From contig UCJA01000007.1 of the NCBI GenBank assembly GCA_900472675.1, positions 62,001 through 126,000 on the forward strand: 64,000 bases of DNA, written 5' to 3'. The DNA comes from Hyphomicrobiales bacterium. Lineage in GTDB: Bacteria > Pseudomonadota > Alphaproteobacteria > Rhizobiales > Rhizobiaceae. Below, one piece after another: positions 53,417 through 61,983 of the stretch (position 1 is the stretch's first letter; each line of letters begins with the position of its first letter). The notes beneath the pieces are model-generated. The model worked only from the letters and a program-made list of their open reading frames with translations, was not told the origin of the DNA and did not search any database. Both the position numbers and the translations under genes were made by a program.

Positions 53417-53707
53417 CTACGTCTCCGAAGGCGGGGAAGCTTTCTCTGCCGCCAGCAGGCCACCGACCAGCCGACGCAGGCCGTGCACCTGATCGATCAG
53501 GTGAAGGATCACGTCCACGCCCTCGTCGTTCACGCCGAGCCGCTCCTTGAGATCGACGATCAAGGTCGCGCGCGCCAGGTCGATGTCGGAGAACTCTAGG
53601 TCCGAGACGACCTCACTGGGCAGCAGCCACTCTTCCCGCAGCCAGACCTCCAGCGTCTGCTGGTCGATCTGAGCGCGCTGCAGGAAGTCGAGCCTGTTGA
53701 TGATCAT
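53417..53707 (-). CDS. cbpM: Chaperone modulator CbpM
   Basis: This 96-residue protein has the MerR-like helix-turn-helix of CbpM (QRAQIDQQTLEVWLREEWLLP) followed by helices. CbpM binds the J domain of CbpA and restrains it. It overlaps the CbpA gene by ATGA (53704-53707), the standard cbpAM arrangement. Confidence 0.88.
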   Translation of the reverse strand: MIINRLDFLQRAQIDQQTLEVWLREEWLLPSEVVSDLEFSDIDLARATLIVDLKERLGVNDEGVDVILHLIDQVHGLRRLVGGLLAAEKASPPSET

Positions 53708-54609
53708 GGCAGCATATCCTTGCGGGGATCGTAGTCGGACGCCGGCGTCCAGTCTGCCAGAAACTCTTCGAGCGCCGGATCTGGCTTGGTGGGCAGCATC
53801 ACCCGAAGCGTCACCAGCTGGTCGCCGCGACCCTTCCCGTGGTCGACGCCCTTGCCCTTCAGCCGCAGCACCGAGCCGGTATTGGAGCCTTTCGGAACCG
53901 TGACCATGACCGCACCCGAGGCGGTCGGCACCTTCAGCCGGGCCCCGAGAGACGCTTCAACGATCGTTACCGGCAGATCCAGATGGATGTCATCGCCCTT
54001 GCGGATGAAGAAGGGGTGCGGATTGACGGTGATGGACACGAGCGCATCGCCCGCCTCGCCCTGGCCGCTGCCCGGCCCACCCTTGCCCCGCAGGCGCAGC
54101 ACCTGGTGGTCTTCGATGCCGGCTGGAATTGTCAGGTCGAGAGAGCCGCCCTCCGGCAGTGAGATGCGTTTCTTGGCGCCGTTGACCGCGTCGAGAAAAT
54201 CGATGGCGAGCGTGTAGTTCAGATCGTGGCCGCGCATGCGGCGCGATTGACGTCCATGGCGCCCGAACATGTCCGCAAAGATGTCGTCGGCGCCGGCAAA
54301 GTCGGAAAAACCGGAGGTGTTTTCGTAAGCCTGAGCACCGCCACCCTTGCTGGCATAGTTCTTGTAGTAGGGTTGGCGCGGCCGCTCCGTGCCGGAGGCA
54401 TCGATTTCGCCGCTGTCGAAGCGTTTGCGCTTTTCGGGATCAGACAGGATTTCATTGGCAGCCGACAGGTTCTTGAAGCGCTCTTCCGCCTGGATGTTTC
54501 CCGGATTGAGATCCGGGTGCAGCGTCTTGGCAAGCTTGCGGTAGGCCTTGCGGATGTCGTCGCTCGAGGCGGTGCGGGCGACACCAAGGGTTTCGTAAGG
54601 GTCTGTCAT
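53704..54609 (-). CDS. cbpA: DnaJ-like co-chaperone CbpA
   Basis: This 301-residue protein has an N-terminal J domain with the HPD motif (LHPDLNPG, about 31-33), a Gly-rich linker, and two C-terminal DnaJ substrate-binding repeats without a zinc finger, the CbpA layout. It stimulates DnaK ATPase and binds curved DNA in E. coli. The start at 54609 follows GGAG at 5 bases. It is transcribed leftward with cbpM. Confidence 0.93.
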   Translation of the reverse strand: MTDPYETLGVARTASSDDIRKAYRKLAKTLHPDLNPGNIQAEERFKNLSAANEILSDPEKRKRFDSGEIDASGTERPRQPYYKNYASKGGGAQAYENTSGFSDFAGADDIFADMFGRHGRQSRRMRGHDLNYTLAIDFLDAVNGAKKRISLPEGGSLDLTIPAGIEDHQVLRLRGKGGPGSGQGEAGDALVSITVNPHPFFIRKGDDIHLDLPVTIVEASLGARLKVPTASGAVMVTVPKGSNTGSVLRLKGKGVDHGKGRGDQLVTLRVMLPTKPDPALEEFLADWTPASDYDPRKDMLP

Positions 54610-54750
54610 TCCAACTCCACAAGGAACAGGCCACGCGTTTGGGACGCGCTCCTGTAGGAATTCCAACCTAGAGTATCCGTGTTGGTCAAGCTATGCGCGA
54701 CACCCGTTTTCTGCGGTGCCTGGCAATCGCTTCGATCGACTGTGCGCGCA

Positions 54751-54792
54751 AAACAAAGCGCCGGCAACGATCATCATGATCCTTGCCGGCGC
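54751..54792 (-). terminator. Rho-independent terminator of the binding-protein operon
   Basis: GCGCCGGCAA (54758-54767) pairs perfectly with TTGCCGGCGC (54783-54792). On the minus strand the stem is followed by TTTGTTT (54751-54757 reversed). It lies about 37 bases past the stop codon of the binding-protein gene. Confidence 0.8.
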
Positions 54793-54828
54793 AGGGTGAC
54801 GTCCCGATTGCTCGGGGATGTTCAGGAA

Positions 54829-55617
54829 TTACTTGATCGTCTTGATCGGGTCCTTCGGAGCCGGATCGAAGCCAACCAGATCGCTCGTCAGCTTGGCATA
54901 GGTGCCGTCGGCATTCATGTCCGCAAGCGCCTTGTTGACGGCTTCGACCAGGTTCGGCTTGCCCATCTTGAAGGCAAAGCCCTTCTGGACGTGGCTCACG
55001 TAGTCATCGGTCATCTTGAGGGGCATCTTGGCAGAGGTGATGGCATAGGCAGCCGCGATCGAGTCGGTGATCACCGCATCGACATTGCCGTTGACGAGGT
55101 CCTGCATGGCGTCGGACTCGGCCTTGTAGCCCTTGACCGTTGCGCCCTTTTCCTCGGCGATCTTGGTCCAGCTGGACGCGACGAGCGCGCCGACGGCCTT
55201 GCCCTTGATGTCGGCAGCACTGGTGATCTTGCTGTCCTTGGCGGTGACGACGCGACCACCGGATTCGAGCCAGCCGTTGGAGAAGGTGACCTGCTTCTGG
55301 CGTGCCTCGGTGATGTCCATCGCGGCGCTGATCACATCATACTGGTCCGCCTGAAGGCCGACGAGCAGGGAATCCCACTTGATGAGGACAGGCGTGTATT
55401 CGAGGTTCAGCCGCTTGGCGACTTCCTGCATCACGCGAATTTCCAGGCCGTCGAGCTTGCCGTTCGGCGCACGCATGCTGAACGGCGCGTAGGTGCCTTC
55501 GGTGGCGACCATGAGCTTGCCAGGCTGTAGCAGCTCGAGGTCCGCCGCATGCGCGAGCGAGGTCATGGCAAGGCCCGCAAAGGCGGCAGCGGCAAGGATG
55601 AAAGACTTCATTTTCAT
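54829..55617 (-). CDS. Periplasmic amino-acid-type binding protein
   Basis: This 262-residue secreted protein has a signal peptide (MKMKSFILAAAAFAGLAMTSLAHA-AD) and family sequence (VATEGTYAPFSMRAPNGKLDGLEIRVMQEVAKRLN), which is like lysine/arginine/ornithine-binding proteins. It is the last gene of an operon with a ureohydrolase, permease, ATPase and DUF1989 protein, so a basic guanidino compound is a likely ligand. The terminator follows 37 bases on. Confidence 0.92.
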   Translation of the reverse strand: MKMKSFILAAAAFAGLAMTSLAHAADLELLQPGKLMVATEGTYAPFSMRAPNGKLDGLEIRVMQEVAKRLNLEYTPVLIKWDSLLVGLQADQYDVISAAMDITEARQKQVTFSNGWLESGGRVVTAKDSKITSAADIKGKAVGALVASSWTKIAEEKGATVKGYKAESDAMQDLVNGNVDAVITDSIAAAYAITSAKMPLKMTDDYVSHVQKGFAFKMGKPNLVEAVNKALADMNADGTYAKLTSDLVGFDPAPKDPIKTIK

Positions 55618-55675
55618 GTTTCAGTTCCCTTTTTTATGATGGATTGGTCGTTCGGCATTTTGGTATTCGGTACTT

Positions 55676-56635
55676 TCAACCCGGCGTGGAGGATCGGCGG
55701 GAAGCGAGGAGAGCCAGGAATTCGGCCATGATGGTGGCGGCGAGAAGTGCCGTGATTTGTCCGGTGCTGTCGTAGAGCGGATTGGCTTCGACGACATCGC
55801 AGCCGACCAGATCGATGCCGTGGAGGGCGCGGATGATCTGCAGGGTCTCGCGCGCTGTCGGTCCGCCGGCCTCCGGCGTCTGCACCGCCGGTGCGGCGGA
55901 CGGATCGACGAAGTCCATGTCGAACGAGATGAACACCGGCTTGCCGGCAACCCGGCTTGCGATCCGATCGGCAAGCGCCCTGGGGCCGAGGTCCAGCGCC
56001 TCGTCTGTGGTCAGAACCTCGTAGCCGAGTTCGATGGATTGGCTGATATCGGTCTTCTGGAACAGGGAGCCGCGCATACCGATCTGGATCGAAGATGCCG
56101 TATCGATGATCTGTTCTTCCACGCCGCGACGAAACGGCGTCCCGGCGCTGTATTTCTGGCCAGCGAAATAGCTGTCCCACGTATCAGTGTGGGAATCGAA
56201 ATGAACGAGCGAGATCGGGCCGTGCACCTTGGCGAGCGCCCGCAGTTCGGCAAGCGTGATGGAGTGATCGCCGCCGATGCCGAACGGCACGATGCCGGCC
56301 GAAACGAGCGCACTGACCGATTCCTCGATGCGATCCAGCGACTGGATCTCGTAGCCGGGCACCACGTTGGCATCCCCGACATCGGCGACCCTAAGCGCTT
56401 CGAAGATGTTCAGATTGCCGCGGTAGGGATTGATCGGCCGCAGCATGACGGACATGGCGCGCACCGCGTTCGGCGCAAAGCGAGCACCCGTCCTGTAAGG
56501 CCCGCCGCTGTCCGACGGCAGGCCGATGATCGCCGCATCCAGGTCCTTCAGCGACGTCGCCTGCGGCAGCCGCATGAAGGTCGGCACGCCGCAGAAGCGA
56601 GGAGTTTCAAGGGAATCGACGGGCAGCACGCTCAT
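55676..56635 (-). CDS. Agmatinase/arginase-family ureohydrolase
   Basis: This 319-residue enzyme has all manganese ligands of the family: His in GGDHSITLAE, HFDSHTDTWD, and SFDMDFVDP. It hydrolyses a guanidino group to urea and an amine. The loop that in agmatinase reads GTGTPE is AVQTPEAGG here, as in guanidinobutyrase/guanidinopropionase-like relatives, so agmatine is not assured. It lies 7 bases after the permease gene in an amino-acid-type ABC operon, which argues for catabolism of an imported guanidino compound. Confidence 0.9.
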   Translation of the reverse strand: MSVLPVDSLETPRFCGVPTFMRLPQATSLKDLDAAIIGLPSDSGGPYRTGARFAPNAVRAMSVMLRPINPYRGNLNIFEALRVADVGDANVVPGYEIQSLDRIEESVSALVSAGIVPFGIGGDHSITLAELRALAKVHGPISLVHFDSHTDTWDSYFAGQKYSAGTPFRRGVEEQIIDTASSIQIGMRGSLFQKTDISQSIELGYEVLTTDEALDLGPRALADRIASRVAGKPVFISFDMDFVDPSAAPAVQTPEAGGPTARETLQIIRALHGIDLVGCDVVEANPLYDSTGQITALLAATIMAEFLALLASRRSSTPG

Positions 56636-56642
56636 GGCCGCA

Positions 56643-57299
56643 TCATCCGAGGTTGGCGTAGCGGCGCTCCAGCCACGACGCGACGAAGGTGAGGATGGTC
56701 GTCAGCAGGAGATAGATGACGGCAACCGCGATGTAGAATTCGAACGGCCGGAAGGTCGAGGCGATCAAGGTCTGCGCATAAAGGGTCAGCTCGACGACGG
56801 TGATGGTCGACAGCAGCGAGGTGTTTTTCAGCGTCGAGATCGCTTCATTGGTGATCGACGGCAGGATGATCCGGAAGACCTGCGGAAGGATGATGGTTCG
56901 CATCGTCTCGGCAGGGCTGAACCCGAGCGCAAGCGCTGATTCCGTCTGCCCGCGCTGGATGGCAGTGAGGCCGCCGCGCACGATCTCGGCCACATAGGCG
57001 CCGCTGTTGATGCCGAGCGCAATGACCCCCGCCGTGAAGGGATCAAGCCGGATGCCGATCTGCGGCAGACCGAAGTAGATGAGAAACACCTGGATCAGCG
57101 TCGGCGTGCCGCGGATGAACCAGATGTAGAAGCCGGCGGCCATGCGCACGGCCTTCCAGTCGGAGCGCTGTGCGAGCGCTGCCACCAGCCCGCAGACCCA
57201 GCTGACGGCAATGGTGAGGATGGTAATGCCGAACACGGTCCACGAGGCTTCCAGAAAGCCCGGTCCATAGATCTTGAACTCGTCGAAGAAGTTGACCAT
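56643..57299 (-). CDS. ABC transporter permease, polar amino acid type
   Basis: This 218-residue inner-membrane protein has about five membrane segments and the EAA loop AEIVRGGLTAIQRGQTESALAL. It is the only permease in the operon, so a homodimer is expected. The start codon shares a base with the ATPase stop codon (TAATG at 57299-57301). Confidence 0.93.
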   Translation of the reverse strand: MVNFFDEFKIYGPGFLEASWTVFGITILTIAVSWVCGLVAALAQRSDWKAVRMAAGFYIWFIRGTPTLIQVFLIYFGLPQIGIRLDPFTAGVIALGINSGAYVAEIVRGGLTAIQRGQTESALALGFSPAETMRTIILPQVFRIILPSITNEAISTLKNTSLLSTITVVELTLYAQTLIASTFRPFEFYIAVAVIYLLLTTILTFVASWLERRYANLG

Positions 57300-58108
57300 T
57301 ACGCCTGCGCTCCTTCGCCGCTGGATTTGGACACGGCATGCGCCACCCTGTCGTGCAGGATGCGGTGCAGGAACTGCTGCAGCCTTTCGCTTTCGGGATT
57401 CCGCAGGATTTCCGGCGACCCCTCTTCGGCGATCACGCCCTTGTCGAAGAACAGCACGCGCGACGACACATCTCGGGCGAACGCAATCTCATGCGTCACC
57501 AGCAGCATCGTCATGCCGTCGGCGGCAAGCGAGGCCATCAGCACCAGCACTTCATGCACCAGTTCGGGGTCGAGCGCGGAGGTGACCTCGTCGAACAGCA
57601 TCAGTCGCGGCTTCATCGCCAGCGCCCGGGCAATCGCCACGCGCTGCTGCTGCCCGCCGGAAAGCCGTGCGGGATAGCTGTGGCGCTTTTCATAGAGCCC
57701 GATCCGCGACAGAAGCGCTTCAGCCTCTTCACGGGCCTGCGCCCGGGGCATCTTCAACAGCCTGATTGGCGCATGCGTGACGTTTTCGAGCACCGTCATA
57801 TGCGGCCAGAGATTGTAGCTCTGGAACACCATGCCGACGCGGGCACGCAGCGACTGCAACTGTGCCGGGGTCGGGAAGAGACGCGATTCCGGACGAAAAT
57901 CGAAGGACAGTCCCTCGAACTCCATGAAACCCGACTGGGGCACTTCCAGCGCGTTGATCGAGCGCAGGAACGTGCTCTTGCCGGAACCGCTGGCACCGAT
58001 GATCGAGACGACCTCGCCGGCCGCCACCTCGAGCGAGACGCCCTTCAGCACCTCGTTGTCGCCGAAACTCTTGCGGATCTCCCTCAGTTTCAAAAGCGGA
58101 TCGCTCAT
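57299..58108 (-). CDS. ABC transporter ATP-binding protein, polar amino acid type
   Basis: This 269-residue ATPase has Walker [10 protein letters not shown] at about 38-46, the LSGGQQQR signature, Walker [15 protein letters not shown] and the switch His in LVTHEIAFA. It overlaps the DUF1989 gene by ATGA (58105-58108), coupling the two, and the permease by one base. Confidence 0.94.
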   Translation of the reverse strand: MSDPLLKLREIRKSFGDNEVLKGVSLEVAAGEVVSIIGASGSGKSTFLRSINALEVPQSGFMEFEGLSFDFRPESRLFPTPAQLQSLRARVGMVFQSYNLWPHMTVLENVTHAPIRLLKMPRAQAREEAEALLSRIGLYEKRHSYPARLSGGQQQRVAIARALAMKPRLMLFDEVTSALDPELVHEVLVLMASLAADGMTMLLVTHEIAFARDVSSRVLFFDKGVIAEEGSPEILRNPESERLQQFLHRILHDRVAHAVSKSSGEGAQA

Positions 58109-58731
58109 GCGGCCTCCTCCGGGGAAAAGGCGTCCGTGATGGAGACGGCCACGTCCTGCGGCGTGCGGGAAGCACCGTTGATCGGCGTGATATCCTGCGG
58201 ACAGGCCGACAGGACCAGGACGAGATCCATGTCTGCCCTCAGCACCACATGATCGCCTGCGGTTGTTGCGGGCGGCAAGCGATCCACGGTACCGTCCGGC
58301 CCGACCGGAACGTTCATAAACAGGTTGAGCGAGGCCGGCGTGAAGGTGTGCTCGACATCCACCTGCGCAAGCGCTTCATGGAAATTGTCGGTGCAGCTGC
58401 GGTGATACGCGGTGCATCCCAGCTGCTGATAGAGGTCCGCGCTGCAGGGGCAGAGCAAGGTATCGTGGCGAACCCCGGCACTATCGGCCACCATGGTCAG
58501 CATCGAGCGCCGACGCGAACTCTGGACGCTCATGTCCTTGGTGAAAAAGATGTTGCTGTTGACCGAGCGGGTATGATCCATCGACGAGACCTCGAAGGCG
58601 TCGCCTGCGGCGACGGCCCAGGTATCGACGACCTGATTGCCGTGGGTATTGGTGATGCGGGCGAACTGCCCGGCCCTCATCCGATACGCACGTCCCTGGC
58701 TCGCGGGTACAACCTGTGTTTCCAAATCCAT
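58105..58731 (-). CDS. DUF1989 / urea-carboxylase-associated family protein
   Basis: This 208-residue protein has family landmarks [35 protein letters not shown] and [13 protein letters not shown] with the Cys cluster that binds zinc in structural relatives. Two-gene members of this family are carboxyguanidine deiminases (CgdA/CgdB); here there is one copy and no guanidine/urea carboxylase next to it, so the reaction is probably a different C-N hydrolysis. It is the first gene of the operon. The start at 58731 is preferred over upstream codons in the AT-rich leader. Confidence 0.87.
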   Translation of the reverse strand: MDLETQVVPASQGRAYRMRAGQFARITNTHGNQVVDTWAVAAGDAFEVSSMDHTRSVNSNIFFTKDMSVQSSRRRSMLTMVADSAGVRHDTLLCPCSADLYQQLGCTAYHRSCTDNFHEALAQVDVEHTFTPASLNLFMNVPVGPDGTVDRLPPATTAGDHVVLRADMDLVLVLSACPQDITPINGASRTPQDVAVSITDAFSPEEAA

Positions 58732-59088
58732 TCCAACTCGTCTTCGCGGGTATGATCTGCGCCTGTGCAGGAGCACATTAGCGGGCGATAAACCCGTGGT
58801 CTTATGGGTCCGTCGAACCTTATTCAGTATACCAGTGGAGTTCAAGTAGCGTTTTCAACAATTTAGAGCACACAAAACAGCCATGTTGATTACAAAACGG
58901 GCTGAGGGCGCACGCTTTTTTGGCATCTCTTGCAGATCGAAGGCGGTATCGCCCAAACAGTGCTGGCAGTCGATTGACTGAAGGATACTGCCGGTGTACC
59001 GAAATTGAAAAGCCGCTTTATGGGCTTTTCCCGTAACTGCGCGTAGACGTGATAGCGCGTGCGCGAGCCGCAGCATCTGGAGCGAGTG
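58732..59088. other. Gene-free 357-base divergent region between DUF1989 and M24 genes
   Basis: This AT-richer stretch carries the promoters of two divergent units. TTCAGTATACCAGTG at about 58823-58837 contains GTATAC, the core of many FCD/GntR operators, and reads on the minus strand as an extended -10 (TGGTATACT) for the leftward operon. GAAAAGCC (59007-59014) and GGCTTTTC (59023-59030) form an 8-base hairpin 60 bases before the M24 start, which might act as an attenuator. No protein is convincing here. Confidence 0.5.
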
Positions 59089-60264
59089 ATGGCCCGTTAT
59101 TTTCCGATCGACGAGTATGAGCACCGTTGGGATCGCCTGCATCGCGAGATGAAGGCGCGCGGCTACGAGACAACAGTGGTGTTTTCACGCGCCGGCGGCA
59201 CCACCGACAACTGCGGCGACGTTCTCTACCTGTCCAACCACTATGCCATCAGCAGCGGCATGGACTCGACCATCTGGACCGCGCGCTCCTTTGCCGGCGT
59301 CATCCTGCAGGAGGGTCACGCGCCGCAACTGCACATCGACGAGCCCGAGGTCCGGCGCGATCTCGTCTCGATCGACGATGTCCACTGCAGCAACCATCCG
59401 TTCGAAAGCGTCGCGAAGGCTCTTGTCGCCCGCGGCGCGAAGGGCCGGGTGGCGCTGGTGGGCACCAATTTCATTCCGGTGAAATACTATCGCCAGCTGG
59501 AGGCGACGGCCCCTCAGATCGAATGGATCCCGGAAGACGATCTCGTTCGCTCCGTGCGGCGCATCAAGAGCCCACGCGAACTCGACTGTTATCGCACTGC
59601 CGGCGAAACCGCGACCGCCGGCATGAACGTTCTCATGCAGAGCCTCGTCAGCGGCATGTCGGAGCGCGAGGCCGCCGGTGAAGCAGCCCGCGAAACGGTG
59701 CGGCGCGGCGGCCGCGTCCAGATGATCGGCACCAATCATGGCGAGACGCTCGGCTTCGACCAGCGCTTTCCGCTGACCGGCTACAGCGCCGATACGCCTG
59801 CCCTCGGCGATATCGTCACCGGAACGCTGCATGGACCGCTCTATCAGGGTTACTATCTTGATCCTGGCCGCACGGCAGTCCGCGGCCCGGCGAACGCGGA
59901 TCAGCTCCGCCTGATCGAAGCCGCCGCCGGCATCGTCCACCGTCTCTCCGACATGCTGCGACCGGGCGTCCCCTTGCTCGACGTGGCAGGCGAAGGCGAC
60001 CGCATGACCGCAGCCTTCGGCGGCTCCATCTCCGCAATCATGAAGAACTTCCCCTTCTACGGTCACGGCATCGGCCTTGGCTTCGAACTGCCGCGCATCT
60101 CGACGTCCATGTCGACGCCGCAGGACATCGTCGAGCAGAACATGGTGTTCGGCGTCGAGGCATTTCTATCGCTGGATGGTGTCGGCGCTGCCTTCTACGA
60201 AGACATCCTCATCATCGGCGAACAGGGCAATGAACTGCTGACCCGCTCGCCAAGCATGTTCTGA
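59089..60264 (+). CDS. M24 (creatinase / aminopeptidase P) family hydrolase
   Basis: This 391-residue protein has a creatinase-type N-terminal domain and a pita-bread C-terminal domain. Of the five usual metal ligands the first Asp is replaced by Leu (GTLHGPLYQGYYLDPGRT), while the second Asp, the His of YGHGIG and both Glu (GVEAF; FYEDILI) are present. It may be an Xaa-Pro-peptidase-like enzyme with an altered metal site or an amidinohydrolase. The start at 59089 follows GGAG at 6 bases. It faces the guanidino-type operon and ends at a bidirectional terminator. Confidence 0.87.
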   Translation: MARYFPIDEYEHRWDRLHREMKARGYETTVVFSRAGGTTDNCGDVLYLSNHYAISSGMDSTIWTARSFAGVILQEGHAPQLHIDEPEVRRDLVSIDDVHCSNHPFESVAKALVARGAKGRVALVGTNFIPVKYYRQLEATAPQIEWIPEDDLVRSVRRIKSPRELDCYRTAGETATAGMNVLMQSLVSGMSEREAAGEAARETVRRGGRVQMIGTNHGETLGFDQRFPLTGYSADTPALGDIVTGTLHGPLYQGYYLDPGRTAVRGPANADQLRLIEAAAGIVHRLSDMLRPGVPLLDVAGEGDRMTAAFGGSISAIMKNFPFYGHGIGLGFELPRISTSMSTPQDIVEQNMVFGVEAFLSLDGVGAAFYEDILIIGEQGNELLTRSPSMF

Positions 60265-60286
60265 ACACAGCGGATACGACCAATAG

Positions 60287-60322
60287 AAAAGCCGGGCAGA
60301 TCATCCACCTGCCCGGCTTTTT
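60287..60322. terminator. Bidirectional Rho-independent terminator between converging genes
   Basis: AAAAGCCGGGCAG (60287-60299) pairs perfectly with CTGCCCGGCTTTTT (60309-60322) around ATCATCCAC. T-runs exist on both strands, so it serves both the M24 gene (rightward) and the VOC gene (leftward). Confidence 0.9.
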
Positions 60323-60338
60323 CGTAAATGCGTGCTGC

Positions 60339-60752
60339 TCAGCGGGCAAACAGGCCGTCGAAATCCTTGAAACCCTTGACCTCGATCGGGTTGCCGCTCG
60401 GATCGAAGAAGAACATCGTCCGCTGCTCGCCCGGCTCGCCTTCGAAGCGCACCACCGGCGGAATGTCAAAGGCGACGCCCTTTTCCTTCAGACGTTCGGC
60501 CAGTGCCAGCCAGTCGGCGAGCTCCAGCGCCACGCCGAGATGCGGCATCATCACCATATGGTCGCCCACCTTGCCGGTGCGCGTCACCTCGAACGGCTTG
60601 CCCAGATGCAGCGAGATCTGGTGGTTGAAGAAGTCGAAGTCCACCCAGGTGTCGGTGGAACGGCCTTCCTGGCAACCGAGAACGTCGCCGTAGAAACGGC
60701 GTGCCTCGTCGAGGTCGGTGACATGATAGGCCAGATGGAAGAGAGAACGCAT
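60339..60752 (-). CDS. VOC-family (glyoxalase/dioxygenase-fold) protein
   Basis: This 137-residue protein has the vicinal-oxygen-chelate pattern: His in LFHLAYHVTDLDEARRFY near the start, His in VGDHMVMMPHLGVAL, and Glu in PSGNPIEVKGF near the end. A metal site is plausible. It resembles glyoxalase/bleomycin-resistance-like or extradiol-like members. The start at 60752 follows GGAG at 9 bases. It is the last gene of a leftward run with M24, FCD regulator and M20. Confidence 0.88.
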   Translation of the reverse strand: MRSLFHLAYHVTDLDEARRFYGDVLGCQEGRSTDTWVDFDFFNHQISLHLGKPFEVTRTGKVGDHMVMMPHLGVALELADWLALAERLKEKGVAFDIPPVVRFEGEPGEQRTMFFFDPSGNPIEVKGFKDFDGLFAR

Positions 60753-60788
60753 GGCAGAAGGCTCCATTGGTAAAGGGAAAGTGGAAAA

Positions 60789-61973
60789 TCAGCGAGGAGT
60801 GAGGCCGCGCGGCAGGCTCGACAGCGGTTCGGCGCCCTGCTCGGTGACGATGACGGTCTCGGACGCGCCGACGGTCCAGTGCCCGTAGCTGCGCAGCGTC
60901 GCCGGCAGGTGAAACACCATGCCCGCTTCGATCGGGCGGGAAACATCGGAAAACAGCGACAGGATCGCCCCCTCGCCCCAGTCCGGCGCAAAGGCGACCC
61001 CCATGGAATACCCGATCCGCTTACGGAAGGCCGCGGTATAGCCGGCCTCGTCGATCACGGCCTGCGCGGCATTGTGCGGGACGCAACAGGCCACGCCCGG
61101 CCGGATCGATGCCAGTGCGGCATCCAGCGCGTAGAGCGAGCAATCCATCATCCGTTGCGCTTCGACCGGCGGCGCTCCGATCCAGACCGTGCGCATCAGC
61201 GCCGCGTGATAGCGGGCGTGGCTGCCGGCAAGCTCGAGGAATACCGGATCGCCCTCGCTCAACATGCGGCGGCGCCATGTCATGTGCGGCAACCCGCTGC
61301 GTGGTCCCGATGACACCAGCGGTTCCATGGCCATCGCCTCGGACCCCGCCTGCGTTGCCGCATAAAGCATCGCTGCCGCAATCGCATTCTCATCCGTGCC
61401 GGCTGAGCAGGCGTCGATACCGGCGATAATGCCCGCTTGCGCATACCGCGCTGCCGCCCGGATGGCCTCAAGTTCGGCTGCGGATTTCAGCATGCGCAAC
61501 GGCGGCAGGATATGCGAGCCGTCCAGCAGGTCGCCGACGTTCAACCGCGCGGAAATCTCGGCAGCCACCCGCGGCGACAGAAACCAGCCGCCGAGCTCCA
61601 TCGCCGGCTTGCGGATCTGTTTCGCCTTGAGGACCGCCAGCAGGGCATCGACGGGATTTTCACCGTCCTGATAGGCGACGATATCCTTAAGCCAGGTATT
61701 GGCGACCGCACCGAACAGCTCCAGCTGCCGGACGATGAGGGTCGGCTCCCCCTCTGCAGGAAGGACCAGCGCCTGGAAGGCGAAATAGCCTGCCGTCTGG
61801 CGGCCGGTCAGCCAGTAGATCGTCTCAGGTCCCGAGACGATGATCGCCTCTTGTCCACTCTGCTGCAGGGCGGCCTGTGCGCGTGTCTGGCGATCGAGGA
61901 ACTCGGCCTTCGGAAAGGCAGCCTCGCAACCGCGCAAGCGCTGGAGATCGTCGGGGAATGCGGCAAATGTCAT
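60789..61973 (-). CDS. M24 family hydrolase without the metal site (creatinase / ectoine-hydrolase DoeA-like)
   Basis: This 394-residue protein has a creatinase/DoeA-type fold. At the positions of the M24 metal ligands I read E247, A258, Y322, a Leu in FHLPATL and S371, so no dinuclear site can form. H230 (GLPHMTWRRR) lies where creatinase has its catalytic His. The segment YSMGVAFAPDWGEG is typical of the DoeA-like group, which opens ectoine. It starts 10 bases after the FCD regulator. The substrate could be a cyclic amidine or guanidino acid. Confidence 0.87.
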   Translation of the reverse strand: MTFAAFPDDLQRLRGCEAAFPKAEFLDRQTRAQAALQQSGQEAIIVSGPETIYWLTGRQTAGYFAFQALVLPAEGEPTLIVRQLELFGAVANTWLKDIVAYQDGENPVDALLAVLKAKQIRKPAMELGGWFLSPRVAAEISARLNVGDLLDGSHILPPLRMLKSAAELEAIRAAARYAQAGIIAGIDACSAGTDENAIAAAMLYAATQAGSEAMAMEPLVSSGPRSGLPHMTWRRRMLSEGDPVFLELAGSHARYHAALMRTVWIGAPPVEAQRMMDCSLYALDAALASIRPGVACCVPHNAAQAVIDEAGYTAAFRKRIGYSMGVAFAPDWGEGAILSLFSDVSRPIEAGMVFHLPATLRSYGHWTVGASETVIVTEQGAEPLSSLPRGLTPR

Positions 61974-61983
61974 GGGTCAGGTC

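Noticed and set aside
58855..59142. 95-codon minus-strand frame in the divergent region before the M24 gene
   Set aside because: No ribosome site, no motif, overlaps the M24 start and lies in AT-richer regulatory sequence.
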